From: UBA2279 sp034399355 | GTDB taxonomy: Bacteria; Actinomycetota; Coriobacteriia; Anaerosomatales; Anaerosomataceae | Direction of reading: 5' to 3' | Assembly (NCBI GenBank): GCA_034399355.1 | Contig: JAXMMT010000032.1 | Span: 1-64,000, forward strand | DNA: 64,000 nucleotides | Part shown: in pieces, positions 16,889-24,864 of the stretch | Numbering within the stretch: position 1 is the first letter of the stretch | Layout of the letters: the number at the start of each line of letters is the position of its first letter | Translations under genes and position numbers: made by a program | The notes under the pieces: model-generated | The model's database searches: none | The model's input: only the letters and a program-made list of their open reading frames with translations | What the model was told of the DNA's origin: nothing

Positions 16889-16929
16889 AGAAGCGTAGGG
16901 CCTTGAAGGCGATGCTCCAAGACCCTACG
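16889..16929 (-). terminator. Hairpin between hydrogenase cytochrome b and protease genes
   Basis: Twelve-base stem CGTAGGGTCTTG (16929-16918) with CAAGGCCCTACG (16905-16894), one G-U pair and a 12-base loop, followed by CTTCTGTTCC. The T tract is weak, so it may act as a partial terminator or an mRNA-stabilising end for the structural genes. Confidence 0.55.
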
Positions 16930-16949
16930 TCCTCTGAACCGGGCTACAT

Positions 16950-17597
16950 CTAGTGCTTGCTCCCCGGCAAGGTCTCCTTCCAAAGGAAGATGATCTTGCT
17001 CGGAGCGAAGTTGTAGATGTTTGCCAGGTAGGCGTGGACCATCGTGAACAGGATGAACACCCACATACCAAAGTAGTGGATGATCCGCATGTTCATCGGA
17101 CCGCCGACCAGGGTGGTACCAGCTGCGAGGAAACTTGCGTCCGCGAACGGAGCGTAAATCGCAAAGCCGGTATAGGCCTGGATGAACGTCAGCGGCACGG
17201 TCGCCAGATATGCGATCTTCTGGAGCGAACCATACTTGCCCGAGATGACGCCTTCCTTGCGGAAGAACAGGTAGTACTTGAGCGTCTCAACCAGCTGATG
17301 ACGGTTCTCGGCCTGCGGTAGCCAGTTCTTGATGTCGGTGTCGACCTCGCGGGTCCCCAGCTGGTTCGCAGTCTTCACGAAGAAGGCGGCGACGATGCGG
17401 AAGACGAGGTTGATGAGGATGACATACATCGCGACGAAGTGCATGCCGCGGGCTACACCCATAAACCCGGCAGAGAAGAACGGGAAGTGGATGTAGAAGC
17501 CCGAGAACGCGAGCATCACCATACAGATCAGGTTGATCCAGTGGGTGATGACGAACACCAGCGGATGTGCCTCACGGTAGTGTGTGTGAGAACCCAT
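16950..17597 (-). CDS. hyaC: Ni/Fe hydrogenase b-type cytochrome subunit
   Basis: A 215-residue integral membrane protein with four transmembrane helices that carries electrons from the periplasmic hydrogenase to the quinone pool. Family features are REAHPLVFVITHWINLICMV with heme-ligand histidines, GMHFVAMYVILINLVFRIV, and IIHYFGMWVFILFTMVHAY near the C-terminus. The ATG follows the large-subunit TAG directly, so translation is probably coupled. It binds two b hemes in known members and contacts the C-terminal helix of the small subunit. Confidence 0.92.
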   Translation of the reverse strand: MGSHTHYREAHPLVFVITHWINLICMVMLAFSGFYIHFPFFSAGFMGVARGMHFVAMYVILINLVFRIVAAFFVKTANQLGTREVDTDIKNWLPQAENRHQLVETLKYYLFFRKEGVISGKYGSLQKIAYLATVPLTFIQAYTGFAIYAPFADASFLAAGTTLVGGPMNMRIIHYFGMWVFILFTMVHAYLANIYNFAPSKIIFLWKETLPGSKH

Positions 17598-19274
17598 CTA
17601 CATCACCCCCATCGGAGACGACATCACAGTGCTCTCCTTGCCGGTCTTTGTGTCCACCACGTGGACAGCACAGCCGATTCAAGGATCGAAGCTGTGTGCG
17701 ATGCGAAGCATCTCAAGCGGCCGCTCGACATCGAAGACCGGCGTGCCGACGAGTGCCTCCTCCATCGGGCCGCGGACACCAGCGGCGTCACGGGGCGCGA
17801 TGTTCCAGGTGGTCGGTGCGACGACCTGGTAGCCCTTGATCTTGTTGTCCTTGACGTCGATCCAGTGACCAACAGAGCCACGAGGTGCTTCCCAGAGTCC
17901 TGAGCCGGCGCCGTCGAAGGTCTCGCGGGCCTTGAAGAACTCGGAGTCGCCACCCTTGATGCCTCCGACAAGCTCGCCGACCCACATGAGCGCGAGATCG
18001 GCGACGTAGGCTGCCTCAAGGTTGCGAGCGGCGACGCGGCCGAGCAGCGACACCAGGATCTCTGGCTTGCCGCCAACGCCGAGTGCCTCGAGTGTGAGGT
18101 CGATGAGGGCCTTGGGGGTGCGGATCGATCCTGCCGCCGCGTCGGGGACGAGGTTCTTGCCGCCTGCCTCATACACGTAGGCTGCGACCATGCGTGCAAG
18201 GGGTCCGACCTCGGCCGGCTTCTCCTTGCAGCGTGCAGCTTTGCCGTAGGAGTACTTGTCGTTCGTGTCGTACGCCGTGAACGCGACTTTCGTCTCGCCC
18301 TTGGAGGGGTTGAGTCCGTTACCGGAGTCGTACCATGAGTGGTCGACGTACTCGGTGACATCGTCGGGGCCGACTTCTTCGGCCTTGAGACCGCCGGTTA
18401 CAAAACCACGGGGCAGGAAGCGGTTGTACGGATCCCGATCTGCAGCTTCGAAAACACCCCAGCTCAGGAAGTTACCACAGCCTCCGCCATATCCTGCGGT
18501 ATCCAGGATGAACGGTGCGATGGCGAGGGTGTCCGGGATGAGCGCAGTGTCGATGAACTCCTTCACTCTGATGAAGTTGAAGAGGATGTCATCGAGCTTC
18601 TGCTCGGTAGGCACGAATGCTGTGCCGCCCGGAACCGACGTCATCGGGTGCGGGAACTTGCCGCCGATAACAGCCACGATCTCGTTGGCCACAGCTTGCA
18701 TCTCGAGAGCCTCGAGGTAGTGGGCCGTAGCGATGAGGTCGAGCTCCGGCGGAAGTACGTAGCCGGGGTGGTCCCAGTAGTGACCGCCCAAAAACGACAG
18801 CTGGCCGTTCTCGGCGAACGCGGTCAGGCGCTTGGCGATCGCGCCGAAGTCCGCAACACGGGTGCCGGCGGCCTGCGCAAGAGCGTAGGTGTCGGCGATG
18901 TTGGCGGAAAGGGCGTTTATCGGACTCACGTAGTCGAGAGCCGCCAGCGTGTAGAACCACAGGATGTGACTGTGCAGATACTGCGCGGCCTCAAGTAGGT
19001 TGCGGATGATACGGGCGTTGTTCGGGATGGCGATGCCGAGCGCGGCTTCGGTGGAAAGCGAAGACGCGTGGCTGTGCGAGATAGGACAGACACCACAGAT
19101 GCGCTGAGTGACATAGAATGCGTCCTCAGGCTGACGGTCAAGCATGACCGTCTCCATGCCGCGGTAGAGCGTTCCGGAGACCCAGGCGTCTTTGACGACA
19201 CCATCCGTGACTTCACACTCGACGCGAAGGTGACCTTCGATTCGGGTGACAGGGTCGATGACTGCGCGTGCCAC
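17598..19274 (-). CDS. hyaB: [NiFeSe] hydrogenase large subunit, predicted selenocysteine at an in-frame TGA
   Basis: Catalytic H2-oxidising subunit. The N-terminal nickel motif is RICGVCPISH. The frame reaches SFDP and then TGA (17681-17679) exactly where the family has the first Cys of DPCxxCxxH. Past the TGA the frame continues IGCAVHVVDTKTGKESTVM to TAG at 17598-17600, directly before the cytochrome b ATG. Reading TGA as selenocysteine gives DP-Sec-IGCAVH (Sec532), 558 residues, and a 20-residue C-terminal peptide after His for the protease to remove. A SECIS-like hairpin follows the TGA. A nonsense mutation is the alternative, but the intact downstream motif and spacing argue against it. 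It overlaps the small-subunit stop by one base. Confidence 0.9.
17651..17681 (-). promoter_or_regulatory. SECIS-like hairpin directly after the in-frame TGA
   Basis: On the minus strand the TGA (17681-17679) is followed 12 bases later by TGTCCAC, loop GTG, GTGGACA (17667-17651), a perfect seven-base stem that extends by two more pairs around a bulged C. The apical loop lies 19-21 nt after the TGA and begins with G, inside the 16-37 nt window usual for bacterial SECIS elements that recruit SelB. Confidence 0.65.
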
Positions 19275-20488
19275 TATTTATCGCCTCCCTTCTTCGCGAG
19301 ACGCTTACGGTCGTGCTTCTTCATGTCCTCCATGGGAGGCCCGTCGCCTACACGACCGGCGGCCTTCATGCCAAGACCGTGCGCTACGAGCGCTGCCGCG
19401 GCGACGCCGCCGACGACTGCGCCAACGGTGCCGGGCTGGACGTTGCCGAGCGCATCGCCCATCTGCATGTCGGAGAGCCTCTTGAAGAACGGAGCGTTGT
19501 TGTCGACCCAGTTCAGGCCGCCACAACCGATGCAGGGGCTGCCTGCTTCGACACACCAACTGGTCCGGCGGTTCCACCGCACGATTGGGCAGTTGGTGAA
19601 CGTCTGCGGACCCTTGCAGCCCATTTTGTAGAGGCAATAACCCTTGGCCTCTTCAGCGCTGCCGAACTCGGTGACGAACTCACCGTTCTCAAAGTGGCCG
19701 CGGCGCGGGCAGTTGTCGTGAATGCTCTGGCCGAAGATACCCTTCGGCATGAGCAGATCGACATCGCCGTACTTGCGGTCGGTGTAAGAGCGGGTGATCC
19801 ACTCGGTCTTCTCCACGAATGCGTTGACGTCGCGGTCGGCGACCAGCAGCAGCTGGACGACCATGGCCACGATCCACTCGGGGTTGACCGGGCAGCTGGG
19901 CAGGTTGACGACAGGGGTCTTGATCTTCTCGTGGTTCAACCACGCCTGGACGCCTGTGGCCTCGGCAGGGTTGGGGTAACCATAGACCCATCCGCCGTCC
20001 ACCGCACATGATCCCACTGCGATGATAGCCGCAGCACCTGCAGCGGCCTCAGACAGGATTTCCGTGCCTTTCTTGCCGGCCACGAGCAGGGTGTTCCCAT
20101 CCTGGCCGGTCATGACGGAGCCTTCGTAGATGACGATGTAGCCGCCCTTGGCGATCGTCTCTTCTATGTTCTTCTCCGCTTGCTCGCCCGCAGCAGCCAT
20201 GATCGTCTCGAAGTAGTTGATCGAAAGGTAGTCGAGAACGATCGTCGCAACGTCGGGGGAGTCCACCTGTGCGATGGACTCGGTACAGCCGGTGCAAGAT
20301 CCACCGTTCAGCCATAGAGCGGGCATCAGCTTGGGTGCCCCTTCGAGAGCTGCGGCAATCTGAGGTGCCATCGTTTCGGACAACCCGAGTGCCGCGGCAA
20401 CGCTGCCGCAATACTTCAGGAAATCGCGACGGGTAACGCCGCGGACCGCGAGCAGGTCGTGCAGCGCGTTGTGCCCCTCATGCGCCAT
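19274..20488 (-). CDS. hyaA: Hydrogenase small subunit with Tat signal and C-terminal membrane helix
   Basis: A 404-residue electron-transfer subunit. A Tat signal (RRDFLKYCGSVAAALGL) exports the folded heterodimer. The proximal cluster ligands are in NGGSCTGCTES, GSCAVDGG and SCPVNPEW; the distal cluster uses a His/Cys region around DNCPRRGHF. In the medial-cluster region the sequence reads SWCVEAGSPCIGC: Cys312 replaces the proline found in standard enzymes with a [3Fe-4S] medial cluster, predicting three [4Fe-4S] clusters as in Desulfovibrio [NiFeSe] enzymes. A hydrophobic segment near 355-380 anchors it to the membrane. ATG 20488 has AAGGAGG eight bases upstream. Confidence 0.94.
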   Translation of the reverse strand: MAHEGHNALHDLLAVRGVTRRDFLKYCGSVAAALGLSETMAPQIAAALEGAPKLMPALWLNGGSCTGCTESIAQVDSPDVATIVLDYLSINYFETIMAAAGEQAEKNIEETIAKGGYIVIYEGSVMTGQDGNTLLVAGKKGTEILSEAAAGAAAIIAVGSCAVDGGWVYGYPNPAEATGVQAWLNHEKIKTPVVNLPSCPVNPEWIVAMVVQLLLVADRDVNAFVEKTEWITRSYTDRKYGDVDLLMPKGIFGQSIHDNCPRRGHFENGEFVTEFGSAEEAKGYCLYKMGCKGPQTFTNCPIVRWNRRTSWCVEAGSPCIGCGGLNWVDNNAPFFKRLSDMQMGDALGNVQPGTVGAVVGGVAAAALVAHGLGMKAAGRVGDGPPMEDMKKHDRKRLAKKGGDK

Positions 20489-20964
20489 GCCATACACCTC
20501 CTTGGTGTCATAACGGTACCTACAGTGCAGGTAAAGACTGTGGTCGCCGGGCCCTATTGCCCGACTATCGAGCGCGCATTCCTCCTTCCTGGATCTCGAT
20601 GTGATTCCTTATCGCCTTGAGCGGGATCATCACGACAGTAGACCGGCTCTGTGTCGCGGGCCCGAGGCTAACGTGGAGAGACGGGCGCGTGGTGACGCAT
20701 TCGCGGCCCCGGGAACGGGTGATGACGGCGGGGAAGGAGGCAGGTCGCAGTGTCTGCGACAAATCTTGGGGCAGGCCTGCCCCAAGGGGAGTTCGAGTGT
20801 TGATCGCGCAAGACCCTGTGAGGGAGACGTAAGCAGCAACGCTCTCTCGGTACGCATGACCGGGTCGGTCATCGCGCTCCAGTTCCTCGTCTGCCAGGGT
20901 CGGCCATCGCCGACGTACTTCCACAGCCCTCTCGGCTCCTTATTGTGAACCCGCTAACAGAATG
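20489..20964. other. Intergenic region upstream of the hydrogenase operon
   Basis: About 475 bases between the divergent hydrogenase operon and the repeat array. Open frames here lack ribosome-binding sites and family features, and I see no RNA gene. It should hold the hydrogenase promoter on the minus strand, but no clear -35/-10 pair stands out. Confidence 0.5.
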
Positions 20965-21027
20965 ATGTATCAGCACGTGGCCATAGTGTATCAGCACGTG
21001 ACCATAGTGTGACAGTACGTGACCATA
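20965..21027 (+). repeat. Three tandem 21-bp repeats (probable operator array)
   Basis: Three head-to-tail 21-bp units at 20965-20985, 20986-21006 and 21007-21027. The core is TATCAGCACGTGACCATA; units 1 and 2 differ at few positions and unit 3 has GACAGTACGTGACCATA. Each contains a CACGTG or TACGTG palindrome. A 21-bp period places every unit on the same face of the helix. It lies 130 bases upstream of the DUF2249 gene and 477 bases from the hydrogenase start. Confidence 0.75.
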
Positions 21028-21157
21028 AAAACGGGACGCTGTTCGCGTGGAAGAATTCTCGGTCCGACTGCAGCGATCTGCTGTCTTCAAGCCAGAAGGC
21101 GATAGTCAGCAGGAATCGGGGGTCGAACGACTAATCTGTACAGGAGGGTTAGGATGG

Positions 21158-21469
21158 GTGAAAGAACTCGGCGCAGGAGACCTCCTCAGCACACGCGAAG
21201 GTGACAGCTTGAGCAACGCAGCGAACGGTCTGGTCATGGATTTGCGAGGGCTGACTCCCGCGATGAGGAGACCGGTCGTGTTTGCCGTGGTCGACAAGAT
21301 GCTAGAGACCGACTGTCACGACAGTATCGTCATCATCTGTGATCACGATCCGTCAGGTCTGGGGTATCAGCTCGATCTCAGGCGCGAGACGCGCGGCTGC
21401 TTCGAGTTCGACACGAACCAGCGACTTGACGGCGCCTGGGTGGCGTTGATCCGAAGGCGTATGCTCTAG
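21158..21469 (+). CDS. DUF2249 domain protein
   Basis: A 103-residue protein whose last 75 residues match the DUF2249 pattern: LDLRGLTPAMRRPVVFAVVDKML, ICDHDPSGLGYQLDLRRET and WVALIRR. The family is a small TusA-like alpha/beta fold often found near Crp/Fnr regulators, hemerythrins and anaerobic respiratory genes, with no settled function. GTG 21158 is chosen because AGGAGGG lies nine bases upstream; the open frame extends upstream without such a site. A triple 21-bp repeat lies in its promoter region and a Crp/Fnr gene is 0.6 kb downstream. Confidence 0.8.
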   Translation: MKELGAGDLLSTREGDSLSNAANGLVMDLRGLTPAMRRPVVFAVVDKMLETDCHDSIVIICDHDPSGLGYQLDLRRETRGCFEFDTNQRLDGAWVALIRRRML

Positions 21470-21936
21470 TCAGTGGCCAGGTGAGGTAGCAGCTCTGCCA
21501 AGTCGAAGAGATCGCCGCGGTAGTCCGCTACGGCAACAGGGTCAGGCCCCACGTAGAACGTCCTCATCCCCGTGTCGGCGGCAGGCATGTCGAGGAACCG
21601 GTCATCGCCGACCATCAGACACTCCGTCGGGTCGGCGCCAACCATCTCCGCGGTTTGTGTGAAGTACTCAGGCAAGGGCTTGCATGCGCGCATGGTCTCG
21701 TAGCTGGTTACAACGCTCAGACCAAGGTCGTCGAGACCGGCCCAGGCGATGCGGTGTTCCACCGCTGCCTTCGGGAAGATGGGGTTCGTGGCGACAGCTA
21801 CGCGCAGTCCGAGAGAGAGGGCGGTCTCCACGGCCGATCGGGCACCTGGCTTTGGACCGTAGTCGCAACCGAGTGTCGGGAAGACGTATGCACGTACGTA
21901 CGTCCTGCGAATGATACCCGAGGAAGGTTGCGTGTT
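21466..21936 (-). pseudogene. HAD-family hydrolase remnant lacking the catalytic N-terminus
   Basis: The C-terminal part of a HAD hydrolase is clear: ALSLGLRVAVATNPIFP (motif II Thr/Asn region), CKPLPEYF (motif III Lys), and ECLMVGDDRFLDMPAADTGM (motif IV acids). The frame is open back to a TGA at 21937-21939 and reads VFPTLGCDYGPKPGARSAV before that, but the nucleophile motif DxDxT and the first third of the domain are absent, and no good start codon exists upstream of GTG 21831. It appears to be a gene that lost its 5' end and promoter. Confidence 0.7.
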
Positions 21937-21937
21937 T

Positions 21938-21980
21938 CACGAAGGGTGGCGGGTTTCAAACCCGCCACCCTTCGTGTTTA
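21938..21980. terminator. Strong terminator-like hairpin between the HAD remnant and the Crp/Fnr gene
   Basis: Perfect 18-bp inverted repeat from CACGAAGGGTGGCGGGTT (21938-21955) to its complement (21959-21976) with a three-base loop and a TTTA tail on the plus strand. It sits between divergently oriented genes, where a terminator has no obvious use, which supports a deletion having removed the gene it once served. Confidence 0.8.
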
Positions 21981-22052
21981 CTTAATAGTGCGGCGCCACA
22001 GCACGGCGCTGTGGGTCTTGAGCCGGACCTGAAACGCACCGATAAGGAAGCC

Positions 22053-22748
22053 ATGAGCACGTCATCGAGAGCGTACATAGCTGGCAAGCTGCGATGTTTC
22101 ACGATGTTTGCCGACCTGACCGAAGGGGATCTGGCCACCCTCGCAGGTCTGATGACCTTCAAGCAGTTCCCGAAGGGCTCGTTCGTCCTTGTGCAGAATG
22201 CGCAAGGGGCAGCCGTGTACTTCCTCGTTGCGGGTCGTGTGAAAGTGTCGGTTACCTCGCCGGTGGGGAAGGAGTTGGCGCTCAACTACCTGGAGGCCCC
22301 GGCGCACTTCGGTGAAATGAGTCTGGTGGACGCGGAGCCCAGGTCTGCGGATGTCATCGCCGTGACAGACATTGAAGCGTTCGCGCTCGATGCCAGGGAC
22401 CTATCTACCGCGATACAGTTGCAGCCCGAGCTCGCGTTGACCCTCATTGGCACACTCTCCCGACGCGTGAGGGAGATGATCTCACGTCTGGAAGGCATGG
22501 CGTTCCACGACGCCACTCACCGTATCATGAGGGTGCTTCTGAATGTCGCGACCGCTTCGTACGAGTCAGTAGGTGTGCCGATTGTGGAGGGGCTGACGCA
22601 CTACGAGATCGCGACGCTCGCAGGAACGTCGCGTGAGACAGCGAGCCGGGTCATCTCCCAGCTTGGCAGGGACGGGATCGTCGGCACTAAGGGCCGGAAG
22701 ATTGTTGTCGACCTGCTCGCGCTTGGTGAGCTGCTTGAGACTGACTAA
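22053..22748 (+). CDS. Crp/Fnr family transcriptional regulator
   Basis: A 231-residue regulator with an N-terminal cyclic-nucleotide-binding-type beta barrel (about 15-130: KGSFVLVQNAQGAAVYFLVAGRVKVS and HFGEMSLVDAEPRSADVIA) and a C-terminal helix-turn-helix (about 160-225), whose recognition helix reads IATLAGTSRETASRVISQL. No Fnr-type cluster cysteines are present at the N-terminus, so it is not a classical oxygen-sensing Fnr. The ATG is preceded by AAGGAAG. A CRP-like palindrome lies just downstream. Hydrogenase or neighbouring genes may be targets, which is inference. Confidence 0.9.
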   Translation: MSTSSRAYIAGKLRCFTMFADLTEGDLATLAGLMTFKQFPKGSFVLVQNAQGAAVYFLVAGRVKVSVTSPVGKELALNYLEAPAHFGEMSLVDAEPRSADVIAVTDIEAFALDARDLSTAIQLQPELALTLIGTLSRRVREMISRLEGMAFHDATHRIMRVLLNVATASYESVGVPIVEGLTHYEIATLAGTSRETASRVISQLGRDGIVGTKGRKIVVDLLALGELLETD

Positions 22749-22840
22749 CGGTTCGTAGGCCGTTCCAAACGGCTGAAGGTTAGCTCAACGGTAGGCTCAG
22801 AGCGCTGTAAGGGTACCGTTTATCCGAAGTGTCGACTCTC

Positions 22841-22856
22841 TGTGACGTGCGTCACG
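22841..22856. promoter_or_regulatory. CRP-type palindromic operator
   Basis: TGTGACGTGCGTCACG matches the CRP consensus TGTGA-N6-TCACA at nine of ten positions and contains the perfect palindrome GTGACG-TG-CGTCAC. It lies about 70 bases upstream of the secreted-protein gene and just after the Crp/Fnr-type gene, whose recognition helix (SRETASR) fits a CRP-like site. Confidence 0.6.
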
Positions 22857-22923
22857 CCTCCACGCCAATCCGCGGACGATACCTTTCGTGTGTGAGTAAT
22901 CAGCACGGAAAGGGCGGAGTGCG

Positions 22924-23277
22924 ATGAGGCGGGTTGCACGATACTCAACAGTTTCGGTTTTTGTGGTACTAGTACTGCTTTTGTCGGCGAGTCCGGCTCT
23001 TGCGGATGAACCCGTGCTTGTGGACTCTCAGGTCGAGACAGTGAACGGCACGCAGATTGCCACAGACATCATCTCTAAGATCACCGACATCGAGCTGGGC
23101 TCCAGCGGAGTGACTGTGACGCTGGACGTCGATGGCGAGGAGCGCCCCATGAACATCAGTCTCGGCGGAGAGAGCGGCAAGGGTGCAGTGGGCGGCATGT
23201 TCGGACTTGCCACGCTGTCCGGCGTTGCGATCACAGCTGTCAGATTCATCGGCAAGTTCATCAGGATGAGACACTAG
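22924..23277 (+). CDS. Small exported protein, unknown function
   Basis: A 117-residue protein with a clear signal peptide (cleavage predicted after SPALA at about residue 27), a roughly 60-residue extracytoplasmic part rich in Val, Thr and Asp (GSSGVTVTLDVDGEERPMN), and a C-terminal hydrophobic helix (about 92-112) ending in RMRH, which would hold it to the membrane. I recognise no domain. GGGCGGAGTGCG precedes the ATG. A CRP-type operator lies upstream, so it may be controlled by the neighbouring regulator. Confidence 0.7.
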   Translation: MRRVARYSTVSVFVVLVLLLSASPALADEPVLVDSQVETVNGTQIATDIISKITDIELGSSGVTVTLDVDGEERPMNISLGGESGKGAVGGMFGLATLSGVAITAVRFIGKFIRMRH

Positions 23278-23347
23278 CTCCCAGCGCATCCGAGCTCCGG
23301 AACGGGAAAGAACTCCTACAGTCCATTTCAGTCGCATGGAGGTTGCG

Positions 23348-23575
23348 ATGAGAGAGTTCACGACTGAGGAGTTGAGGCAATTCGACGGAGCCGGTGGTAG
23401 TCCCGCGTACGTAGCCTTCAAGGGCTTCGTCTACGATGTGACAGAGAGCGCGATGTGGGGCGATGGTGACCACGAGGGCATACACTCGGCCGGCACGGAC
23501 TTGACGGAGGCGCACGGTGATGCGCCACACGACGAACACATCCTCGATTTTCCAAGGGTAGGGAAGCTGGCCTAG
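23348..23575 (+). CDS. Cytochrome b5-like heme/steroid-binding domain protein
   Basis: A 75-residue stand-alone domain beginning REFTTEELRQFDGAGGSPAYVAFKGFVYDVTESAMWGDG, the pattern of the short bacterial cytochrome-b5-like proteins found in anaerobes. HEGIHSAGTDLTEAHGDAPH supplies the possible heme-ligand histidines. GGAGG five bases upstream decides ATG 23348 over an earlier in-frame start. It is cytosolic (no signal peptide). Its stop overlaps the stop of the convergent methyltransferase gene. Confidence 0.85.
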   Translation: MREFTTEELRQFDGAGGSPAYVAFKGFVYDVTESAMWGDGDHEGIHSAGTDLTEAHGDAPHDEHILDFPRVGKLA

Positions 23576-24864
23576 TCGGCGTCGAGCACAAGCACCGTCT
23601 CGACGTGGTAGGTCTGCGGGAACAGGTCGACGGGAACCGCCTCCGTCGGCCTGTATCCGTATCCGACTATGCGTGCGGCGTCACGGGCGAGTGTGGTGGG
23701 GTCACAGGAGACGTACACGATTCTTCGTGCACCAGTCGCGGCAAGTGATGCGACGGTGCTCTCGGCGAGACCGCCGCGCGGCGGATCGACGACGACGAGG
23801 TCGGCCCGACCGAGCGCGGGCAGGACGCGGTCAGCATCGCCGGGCTCTATCTCGGCGAAGATGTCGTTCACCTCGAGGTTGCGGCGGAGGTCAGCGATGG
23901 CGTAGCGTGACGACTCGACGGCGATGACGTTGTCGGCCATCTCGGCGAGTGGAAGCGTGAAGGTGCCGACGCCTGCGAACAGGTCGATGACCCGGTCGGT
24001 GCCATTCGGCGCGAGCGCCTCAGCGACGACGCGCCGGAGCTGACGCGCCGCTGCTGTGTTCACCTGGAAGAAAGACGGCGCCGAGACAAGATAGCGGTGG
24101 TTGTCCAGCTGCTCCTCCCACATCCCCGGGCCGCCGAGTACTTCGACTTTGGTGACGTTGCGTGCCTTGAGATCACCCTTGAAGAGCACGCGCGTCACAG
24201 TGCGTGCGCCTACCGCGTCTGCGATGATCTTGGCGGCAAGCTGGCGGGGGAAAGGGCCAGGTGCGGTCCAGAGGTCGACCTCCACTTTGCCCGCGCTGGA
24301 GACGCGCAAGGCGACCCGCTCCACAGCCGTGTCGCCGCGTGAGGAGAGGTAGCGCAGGGCGCCGGTGAGAGAGCGTGGGGCGCGCTCGAGTTTCTTGGGT
24401 AGGAGGGGGCAGCGCTCGACCGGGAGGACACGTGCGGAGCCTGCACGCGAGTATCCGAGCGCCAGCCCCTGTGGTGTCGAGGTCGCGGAGAGTTCGATCT
24501 TGTTGCGGTATCCGTATGAGTGCGTGCTTCCGAGTGCCTCACGCACGGGAACCTCAAGCTTGCCGATACGCTCCAACGCGTCGGCGATGGCACGGCGCTT
24601 CCACTGGAGTTGTGTGCCGTAGTCGACATGCTGCCACTGACAGCCCCCACACTCGCCGAAGTACGTACAGCGTGGCGTCACCCGGTCCTTCGAAGGTGTG
24701 AGGACCTCGTCGATCACGGCCTTGCGGAATCTGCCGTGGTCTTCGGTGATGGTTGCACGCACGATATCACCCGGACATGACCCGTCGACGAAGACGGTGA
24801 CGCCGTCCTCGGCCCGTGCTACGCCGGCTCCTCCGTATGCTAGGCTTTCAACTGTGAGGTCCAC
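23572..24864 (-). CDS. rlmD: 23S rRNA (uracil-5-)-methyltransferase, RlmD/RumA type
   Basis: SAM-dependent RNA m5U methyltransferase. It has an N-terminal TRAM domain (DLTVESLAYGGAGVARAEDG), an iron-sulfur motif (CTYFGECGGCQWQHV plus a later Cys), and a C-terminal Rossmann domain with VIDLFAGVGTFTLPLA, VVDPPRGGL and the catalytic YVSCDPTTLARD. The GTG at 24864 is preferred for AGGAG five bases upstream and because it starts the TRAM domain; an open frame runs to 25023 without family similarity. About 430 residues. RlmCD versus RlmD target uridine cannot be told from sequence. Confidence 0.88.
   Translation of the reverse strand: MDLTVESLAYGGAGVARAEDGVTVFVDGSCPGDIVRATITEDHGRFRKAVIDEVLTPSKDRVTPRCTYFGECGGCQWQHVDYGTQLQWKRRAIADALERIGKLEVPVREALGSTHSYGYRNKIELSATSTPQGLALGYSRAGSARVLPVERCPLLPKKLERAPRSLTGALRYLSSRGDTAVERVALRVSSAGKVEVDLWTAPGPFPRQLAAKIIADAVGARTVTRVLFKGDLKARNVTKVEVLGGPGMWEEQLDNHRYLVSAPSFFQVNTAAARQLRRVVAEALAPNGTDRVIDLFAGVGTFTLPLAEMADNVIAVESSRYAIADLRRNLEVNDIFAEIEPGDADRVLPALGRADLVVVDPPRGGLAESTVASLAATGARRIVYVSCDPTTLARDAARIVGYGYRPTEAVPVDLFPQTYHVETVLVLDAD

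Noticed and set aside
20565..20948. Open frames of about 115 codons on both strands upstream of the hydrogenase operon
   Set aside because: No ribosome-binding sites, no family features, and composition typical of chance frames in GC-rich DNA.
22780..22850. tRNA-like stretch (TTAGCTCAACGGTAG and GTGTCGACTC) downstream of the Crp/Fnr gene
   Set aside because: The D-arm and T-loop resemblance is real to the eye, but acceptor and anticodon stems do not pair and the spacing is wrong, so I do not call a tRNA or selC.
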